From an uncultured Bacteroidales bacterium (GTDB lineage Bacteria; Bacteroidota; Bacteroidia; Bacteroidales; Bacteroidaceae): a DNA stretch of 64,000 bases. Within the stretch, counting starts at the first letter, position 1, and each line of letters begins with the position of its first letter. The position numbers and the translations under genes were made by a program. This document shows, piece after piece, positions 58,921 to 64,000 of the stretch. The notes under the pieces were generated by a model. That model was not told the DNA's origin and did not search any database. It worked only from the letters and a program-made list of their open reading frames with translations. Where the stretch lies: contig CACZMI010000001.1 of NCBI GenBank assembly GCA_902782245.1, positions 1 through 64,000 of the forward strand. Reading direction: 5' to 3'.

Positions 58921-60102
58921 TTATAACAATGAGTCTGCCAGGTTTTCCAGGGCCGGTATGTCCGATTGTTTCATACGGCTGCGTATGGTAACCATAGGCT
59001 CTACCAGGTCTATGCCGCTCATAGTAGAGAGCATCTCTTTCATGGTCCTGCCGGCCGACGGAGCCCATGATCCGTTCTCTATGATTGCCACCTTGCGGTT
59101 GCAGAATCCCTTTATCTGGAGCCGATGCAGAAACTCATACATAGGAGTGAATACACCTGCATCATACGATGAAGCTGCAAGCACCAGTGTGGAGTGGCGG
59201 AAAGCATCCTCTACGTTCTCGGCAAAGTCCGATCTGCACAAATCACTTACAACCACACGCTCTGCACCTTTGGCACGCAGGATATCAGCCAACTTCTCGG
59301 CCGCAGCCATAGTTCCGCCGTGGATTGAAGCGCAGGCAATGAAAATGCCTGGAGTCTCAACAGCGTAGTTACTCCATATATTATATAGGTCAATATACTC
59401 TGAGAGATTGTCCTCAAGGATGGGACCATGAAGCGGACGGATGGTCTTGATTGCCAGTTGAGCAGTCTTACCAAGCAGGGTACGTACCGGACCGCCGTAC
59501 TTGCCCACAATATTGAAGTAGTAGCGGCGGGCCTCGCAACTCCAGTCATCATCGTCACGGCCATAGAATCCGCACTTACCCAGAGCACCGAACTTACCGA
59601 ATGCATCGGCACTGTACAGGGCGCCGTCAGCCTCATCAAACGATACCATAACCTCTGGCCAGTGAACCATCGGAGCTCCGATAAAACGCAGCTTATGCTC
59701 ACCCAGTTCAAGTTCCGATCCCTCCTTGACTGCAAGAGTGCGTCCTTCAATCTGAATGCCCTCAAAGAACTGCTCCAGCATCTGGATAGCTTTGGCGCTG
59801 GCCACAAGGGTAAGACCGGGAAATTCCTTGAGAGCCCACTCAATAAGTGCCGAGTGGTCCGGCTCCATATGATGTACCACCAGATAATCAGGCTGGCGGC
59901 CTGAAAGAGCCTCCTTTAGATTAGCCTTCCACTCATCGGCCTTGCGGGCATCGGCCGTATCCATAATGGCAACCTTATCATCAAGTATGACGTATGAGTT
60001 GTAAGCCATTCCCTCGGGGACGATATACTGGCTCTCAAAGAGGTCCAGATCCAGATCATCGACACCGATATATTTTACCTTATCGTTAAGATTCCTAATC
60101 AT
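58921..60102 (-). CDS. FprA-family flavodiiron protein
   Basis: A 393-aa cytosolic enzyme reducing oxygen (or nitric oxide) to protect anaerobes. The N-terminal half is a metallo-beta-lactamase-fold diiron domain with ligands in HHMEPDHSALIEW, GAPMVHWPEVMVS, and ALYSADAFG, plus His in RPLHGPIL. The C-terminal half is a flavodoxin domain with the FMN loop in FIACASIHGGTMAAAEKLAD and later SSYDAGVFTPMYEFL and ENGSWAPSAGRTMKEML. It is complete and ancestral chromosomal sequence, right of the element. The minus-strand promoter box TACCTTTG is at 60135-60128. Confidence 0.95.
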   Translation of the reverse strand: MIRNLNDKVKYIGVDDLDLDLFESQYIVPEGMAYNSYVILDDKVAIMDTADARKADEWKANLKEALSGRQPDYLVVHHMEPDHSALIEWALKEFPGLTLVASAKAIQMLEQFFEGIQIEGRTLAVKEGSELELGEHKLRFIGAPMVHWPEVMVSFDEADGALYSADAFGKFGALGKCGFYGRDDDDWSCEARRYYFNIVGKYGGPVRTLLGKTAQLAIKTIRPLHGPILEDNLSEYIDLYNIWSNYAVETPGIFIACASIHGGTMAAAEKLADILRAKGAERVVVSDLCRSDFAENVEDAFRHSTLVLAASSYDAGVFTPMYEFLHRLQIKGFCNRKVAIIENGSWAPSAGRTMKEMLSTMSGIDLVEPMVTIRSRMKQSDIPALENLADSLL

Positions 60103-60127
60103 ACTCTTTCTCTTTAATTGTATAAGG

Positions 60128-60135
60128 CAAAGGTA
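60128..60135 (-). promoter_or_regulatory. Promoter -7 box of flavodiiron gene
   Basis: TACCTTTG on the minus strand (TAnnTTTG), 26 bases before the ATG at 60102. Confidence 0.65.
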
Positions 60136-60141
60136 ATTATT

Positions 60142-61545
60142 TCACTTGGAATCATGAAGCTTTGATACCAGAGTAATAAGGGCCGAACCCAGAATGCCGG
60201 CTGCCAGGGAGCCTACCAGGATTGCTATCTTACCGGCATTTCTCATCTCCTCCACAGCAGATGCATCCTGGAATGAGAGCGTATCCACGAATATAGACAT
60301 GGTAAAGCCTATACCGCCCAGACAGGCCACGGCAAAGAACATTGCCCAACCGGCTTTCTCCGGCATCTGGCAGATTCTGGTCTTGATTGCGGCCAGACTG
60401 AAAAGTGTAATGCCCAGCGGTTTTCCCAAAACCAGGCCAAGGAATATACCCAACCCTATCCCACCGGTTACTCCCGATGTATTGAATATGTTGAAATAAC
60501 TCAGGTCCGGAATCTCCACGCCTGCGTTGGCAAGGGCAAAGATAGGCATTATGACAAAATTCACCCAGGGTGACAGTGCATGCTCCACCCGGTAGCTCAT
60601 ATCAAGTGAACCGTATGCGGTCTTGTGCAACTTACGCAGAAAATGACGCTGCGGACCGTTGGGGAACATGGTCTCATCGTCAATCTGGTCAAATGAGAGC
60701 AGTTTCTGGCTGAAGAACTTAATCTTGTGCAGCACATAAGGCCTGTCATAACGGGCTTTTGAAGGGATTATGAATGCCATAACCACACCCGACATGGTGG
60801 CGTGGATTCCCGAGTAATAGAAAAGTACCCAAACCACTACAGCCAGCAGCAGATACACCCAGATATGTTTCTGCCCCATATCCTTAAGCAGCCAGGCCAC
60901 AAAAATCACCAGAACGGAGAAGGTCAGCAACATGAAATTGATCTGACCGCCGTAGAACAGCGCCACCACCAGTATGGCAATCAGGTCATCGGCAATGGCA
61001 AGAGCCGTAAGGAACACCTTGAGTGAGACGGGGACCCTGTCGCCCAGGACGGACAGGATGCAGACCGCAAATGCGATATCGGTAGCCGTAGGAATACCCC
61101 AGCCCGATGCCTCAACCGTTCCGCGGTTGACCAATGTATAGAGCAATGCCGGCATAATCACACCACCGAATGCCGCAATGACCGGAAGCAATGCCTTCTT
61201 GACTGATGACAACTCACCGTGAGCCACCTCACGCTTGATCTCAAGACCAACCGTGAAGAAGAACACCACCATAAGAACATCATTGATAATCTTCTCAATG
61301 GTCATTCCGTGGGGAAAAAGCCAATCCACATCGCCGTGAGGGCTTTTCATATGAATCTGCACACTGGTCTCCAGGAATGCATGGTAATAGTGGCGGGTCT
61401 CGGGAAGATTAGCCAGCAGCATAGCCACGATAACGCAAATGAGCAGTATCACGCCCTGAAACCAAGGCTGACGTGTCAGGCTGTCGCGCTTGCGGTTAAA
61501 CTGGAGCATGCTTCTGTTCCAGGTATAAATAGGTATAAGTTTCAT
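60142..61545 (-). CDS. nhaA: Na+/H+ antiporter NhaA
   Basis: A 467-aa inner-membrane antiporter exchanging two protons for one sodium ion. About twelve helices. The family's key segments are present: VFFFTVGLEIKREVAHGELS, GGVIMPALLYTLVN, WGIPTATDIAFAVCIL (the Asp of TATDIAF), FLTALAIADDLIAILVVALFY (the Asp-Asp pair of the transport site) and GIGLGIFLGLVLGKPLGITL. It carries a longer loop (~270-310) than E. coli NhaA, as usual in Bacteroidota. The gene ends shortly before the flavodiiron promoter and is separated from gpmI by a terminator. Confidence 0.95.
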   Translation of the reverse strand: MKLIPIYTWNRSMLQFNRKRDSLTRQPWFQGVILLICVIVAMLLANLPETRHYYHAFLETSVQIHMKSPHGDVDWLFPHGMTIEKIINDVLMVVFFFTVGLEIKREVAHGELSSVKKALLPVIAAFGGVIMPALLYTLVNRGTVEASGWGIPTATDIAFAVCILSVLGDRVPVSLKVFLTALAIADDLIAILVVALFYGGQINFMLLTFSVLVIFVAWLLKDMGQKHIWVYLLLAVVVWVLFYYSGIHATMSGVVMAFIIPSKARYDRPYVLHKIKFFSQKLLSFDQIDDETMFPNGPQRHFLRKLHKTAYGSLDMSYRVEHALSPWVNFVIMPIFALANAGVEIPDLSYFNIFNTSGVTGGIGLGIFLGLVLGKPLGITLFSLAAIKTRICQMPEKAGWAMFFAVACLGGIGFTMSIFVDTLSFQDASAVEEMRNAGKIAILVGSLAAGILGSALITLVSKLHDSK

Positions 61546-61573
61546 ATCTTATTGGAAAAATAAAAAACACATG

Positions 61574-61601
61574 GCCGACGGCCTTATATCAGGTCGTCGG
61601 C
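61574..61601 (-). terminator. Terminator of gpmI
   Basis: On the minus strand GCCGACGACC pairs with GGCCGTCGGC (one or two G-U/bulge positions), followed by TGTGTTTTTTATTTTT. It sits between gpmI and nhaA. Confidence 0.75.
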
Positions 61602-61622
61602 TATGGTATCTGAATATAACTC

Positions 61623-63125
61623 TTACTTAACCAGAACCTTACCGTTCATCTCTGCCGGTATGGGCAGACCCATGATGGTGAGGATTGAAGGAGCCACATC
61701 GGCCAGAATTCCTGACTCTACCTTGGCATCCTTACGCGGGGTAACGTAGATTACCGGAACGGGATTGAGAGAGTGAGCGGTGTTGGGTGTGCCGTCGGGG
61801 TTCAGGGCGTTATCGGCATTACCGTGGTCGGCAATGATGATAGCCTCGTAATTGTGAGCCTTGGCTGCCTCGATAACATCATGTACGCATGCATCAACAG
61901 CAACTACAGCCTTCTCAATTGCCTCATAAACGCCGGTATGACCAACCATATCGCCGTTTGCAAAGTTAACTACGATAAAGTCATACTTGTCAGTGCCGAT
62001 GGCCTCGACCAGCTTGTCACGTACTATGTAGGCGCTCATCTCAGGCTGCAGGTCATATGTGGCAACCTTGGGTGAAGGAACCAGAATACGGTCCTCACCG
62101 TCAAAGGGAAGCTCGCGGCCGCCGTTCAGGAAGAATGTAACATGGGCATACTTCTCAGTCTCGGCTATGTGGAGCTGCTTGAGACCCTGTGCCGACAGAT
62201 ACTCACCAAGAGTATTGTTTACGTTCTCCTTGTCAAACAGGATGTGTACACCGGTGAACGATGCGTCATACGGAGTGAGGCAGTAGTACTGCAGGCCGGG
62301 AATGGTGTGCATACCCTCGGCATCCATGTCTTTCTGAGTCAGGACGATGGTGAGCTCCTTGGCGCGGTCGTTACGGAAGTTGAAGAAGATGATTGCGTCA
62401 CCCTCCTCAATGCGGCTGTCATAAGCCTCATTCACGATAGGCTTCATGAACTCATCGGTAACACCCTCGGCGTAAGATTCTTCAACAGCCTTGACCATAT
62501 CGCTTACCTTACGGCCCTCGCCGCCTACCAACTGGTCATAAGCAATCTTTACACGCTCCCAACGCTTGTCACGATCCATTGCATAATAACGGCCTATGAT
62601 GGTGGCAACCTTGTCACCACGCTTTACCAACTGGTCTATGAAGCCCTTACCGCTCTTGGGGTCGGTATCACGACCGTCCATGAAGCAGTGTACGTAAGTC
62701 TGGTCAATTCCGTACTCACGTGCTATGTCGGTAAGGCAGAACAGGTGTTCCAATGAACTGTGGACGCCGCCGTCCGATACCAGACCCATCAGATGCAGTT
62801 TCTTTCCGTTCTGCTTGGCGTATGTATAAGCCGATACAACCTCTTTGTTCTGGCGGATACTGCCGTCAGCAATGGCGCGGTTAACCTTAACCAGGTCCTG
62901 ATAAACCACGCGGCCGGCACCGATGTTAAGATGACCTACCTCAGAGTTACCCATCTGACCGTCGGGCAGACCCACGTTCTCACCCGATGCCAGAAGCTGT
63001 GCATTGGGATAATTGGCGTTAAGATAATCCATGTAGGGAGTGGGTGTGTTGTAGATCACATCGGCCTTGGAGCGGTTACCTATGCCCCAGCCGTCAAGAA
63101 TCATAAGAAGTGCTTTCTGTTTCAT
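61623..63125 (-). CDS. gpmI: 2,3-bisphosphoglycerate-independent phosphoglycerate mutase
   Basis: A 500-aa glycolytic enzyme converting 3- to 2-phosphoglycerate without bisphosphoglycerate. The ATG at 63125 ([14 protein letters not shown]) is chosen; the frame runs 33 codons further upstream but the promoter TACCTTTG (63168-63161) lies in that part. Alkaline-phosphatase-like metal motifs are present: [25 protein letters not shown] (catalytic Ser in NSEVGH), [29 protein letters not shown] and [28 protein letters not shown]. Length is typical. It is a normal core gene. Confidence 0.97.
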   Translation of the reverse strand: MKQKALLMILDGWGIGNRSKADVIYNTPTPYMDYLNANYPNAQLLASGENVGLPDGQMGNSEVGHLNIGAGRVVYQDLVKVNRAIADGSIRQNKEVVSAYTYAKQNGKKLHLMGLVSDGGVHSSLEHLFCLTDIAREYGIDQTYVHCFMDGRDTDPKSGKGFIDQLVKRGDKVATIIGRYYAMDRDKRWERVKIAYDQLVGGEGRKVSDMVKAVEESYAEGVTDEFMKPIVNEAYDSRIEEGDAIIFFNFRNDRAKELTIVLTQKDMDAEGMHTIPGLQYYCLTPYDASFTGVHILFDKENVNNTLGEYLSAQGLKQLHIAETEKYAHVTFFLNGGRELPFDGEDRILVPSPKVATYDLQPEMSAYIVRDKLVEAIGTDKYDFIVVNFANGDMVGHTGVYEAIEKAVVAVDACVHDVIEAAKAHNYEAIIIADHGNADNALNPDGTPNTAHSLNPVPVIYVTPRKDAKVESGILADVAPSILTIMGLPIPAEMNGKVLVK

Positions 63126-63160
63126 ATATAGAGTTGTTTTACCTTCATTTTTTGAGCATG

Positions 63161-63168
63161 CAAAGGTA
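63161..63168 (-). promoter_or_regulatory. Promoter -7 box of gpmI
   Basis: TACCTTTG on the minus strand, 36 bases before the gpmI ATG. Confidence 0.65.
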
Positions 63169-63204
63169 CTAAATATTAGCACTCGCAACTCATTAAAAAT
63201 GTGT

Positions 63205-63238
63205 AAAAAAAAGGGTGGCCGCAAATGGCGGTCACCCC
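63205..63238 (-). terminator. Terminator of DUF4923 gene
   Basis: On the minus strand GGGTGACCGCC-ATTT-GCGGCCACCC (one mismatch/G-U) then T8. It closes the gene that ends at 63270. Confidence 0.82.
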
Positions 63239-63269
63239 TTATATCCGGAGTTAAGACACTCCTTGAAAA

Positions 63270-64000
63270 TCAGCGGGCCTCTTCCTTTTGCATATACGGA
63301 CCGAACACCTGGAGAGCCTTCTCTGTAATGATCCTTGTAAACTGTGAGGGATCGATTCCGCCAAAATACTCCTGGGGAGAAACCTCAACCTCATTACCAT
63401 CAGCGTCATGAGCGACGAACACCAAGTATCCGCCTGCCCTCATAATAGCAGCGCCCATGACATCAATCAGCGACTTATCCTCATCATCCAGATCACCGTC
63501 ATTCCTGTCGGCTTTCTTGGTATATTTTACCTTGAGGACAGCCTGCGGCTGATTATGACCCTTAAAGTATACACCTACCTTGAACAACTCGTTGAACTTG
63601 GCCACCATATCCTCAAACTCTTCATCTGAGAGGATAGTACCGGTCATGAGAGTACCCATATACTTGGCCAGATCCTTATCCTTGAAAGGATTCTCAAGTG
63701 ATCCCTTGATCTCAATCTGTCCGCCGCCAAGAGATATGTTGCCTGATACAGCCTTAAGTTGGTTGGGATCCTGTGCCCAAGCCAGAACTGCAACAGTGTC
63801 ATTAATGTCAAGTCCGTCAAATACGGCATCAAGCTTAGCATTTCCGGCAAGCACATCGGCACCGGCATACTTGGCAAAGAAACTGCCGTCAATACCCTTG
63901 CTCATTTCATAGTTGAAACTGCCGCCCAACTCATAGCTCAGGACCTTGAGGGTTCCGGCAACAGAGGCTTTTGAACCCTCGGCCTTCCAAGTGGTCTCAC
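63270..64000 (-). CDS. DUF4923-like lipocalin-type protein, 5' end outside window
   Basis: The frame is open to the window edge (starting ETTWKAEGSKASVAGTLKVL), so the N-terminus with the signal sequence is missing; the TTG at 63929 is not the start. About 243 codons are visible. The content is beta-rich with GGSFNYEMSKGIDGSFFAKY, SLGGGQIEIKGSLENPFKDK, KVGVYFKGHNQPQAVLKVKY and VFVAHDADGNEVEVSP, in line with the DUF4923 family of Bacteroidales periplasmic lipocalin-like proteins. Role unknown. It is upstream of gpmI on the same strand with its own terminator, so it is not in the gpmI operon. Confidence 0.75.
   Translation of the reverse strand, partial: ETTWKAEGSKASVAGTLKVLSYELGGSFNYEMSKGIDGSFFAKYAGADVLAGNAKLDAVFDGLDINDTVAVLAWAQDPNQLKAVSGNISLGGGQIEIKGSLENPFKDKDLAKYMGTLMTGTILSDEEFEDMVAKFNELFKVGVYFKGHNQPQAVLKVKYTKKADRNDGDLDDEDKSLIDVMGAAIMRAGGYLVFVAHDADGNEVEVSPQEYFGGIDPSQFTRIITEKALQVFGPYMQKEEAR

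Overview
The window is a Bacteroidales (Prevotella/Bacteroides-like) chromosome segment. The main signs are TAnnTTTG -7 elements in front of many genes, almost no Shine-Dalgarno sequences, and typical Bacteroidota families (NVEAL, DUF3244, DUF1573, DUF3853, VirE_N/DUF3987, DUF6266, DUF4923). All family names come from reading the translations by eye; no database search was run.

Core chromosome lies at both ends. On the left are a frame-broken esterase and tRNA-Val(GAC). On the right are an FprA flavodiiron protein, NhaA, phosphoglycerate mutase GpmI and a DUF4923 gene, all on the minus strand.

Between them I read one integrated element of about 57.7 kb. The last bases of tRNA-Val plus a little downstream sequence (1141-1157) recur exactly at 58863-58879, where they lead straight into a terminator that probably ended the tRNA transcript before integration. 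Just inside each end is a 31-bp direct repeat with one mismatch, carrying two GGTACA boxes 11 bp apart. A tyrosine recombinase gene starts just inside the tRNA end.

Layout of the element: (1) 1.1-7.4 kb, integration and replication module: integrase, an unknown gene, an array of 11-bp GGTAT iterons, a DUF3853 DNA-binding protein, a VirE_N protein and a PriCT/DUF3987 primase-helicase-like protein. (2) 7.1-8.9 kb, a HEPN-type Abi_2 gene with a hairpin RNA leader, flanked by two diverged copies of a structured RNA. (3) 8.9-30.3 kb, an envelope and export cluster: TPR-membrane-HTH regulator, DUF3244 protein, two transglutaminase-like lipoproteins (one without catalytic residues), a cysteine-bearing NVEAL precursor, a beta-propeller lipoprotein, two CxxC lipoproteins, an O-antigen-ligase-like protein, signal peptidase I, DUF1573, TolC, HlyD, two RND pumps and a second membrane-HTH regulator. 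(4) 30.4-38.7 kb, AT-rich cassettes: a PocR-domain histidine kinase with a lone receiver and a stop-interrupted membrane protein; DUF3800-RusA-P-loop ATPase; an AAA/DUF4143 ATPase. (5) 38.9-42.3 kb, three DUF6266 proteins. (6) 42.4-49.6 kb, a Detocs-type ATP-degrading defence operon behind a predicted small RNA or attenuator, extended by a 66-aa protein and an NTPase-MBL fusion. (7) 49.8-54.7 kb, a fourth DUF6266-like gene and a complete type II CBASS operon. (8) 54.7-58.7 kb, a gene-poor stretch, an esterase and a lysis-like cassette (membrane coiled-coil protein, lysozyme, lipoprotein).

Overall this looks like a mosaic integrative element carrying an envelope/export locus and several defence systems. 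The least described parts are the PocR kinase/receiver/membrane cassette, the DUF3800-RusA-ATPase cassette, the NTPase-MBL appendage to Detocs, the paired RNAs around Abi_2 and the 11-bp iteron code shared by the array and both att arms.
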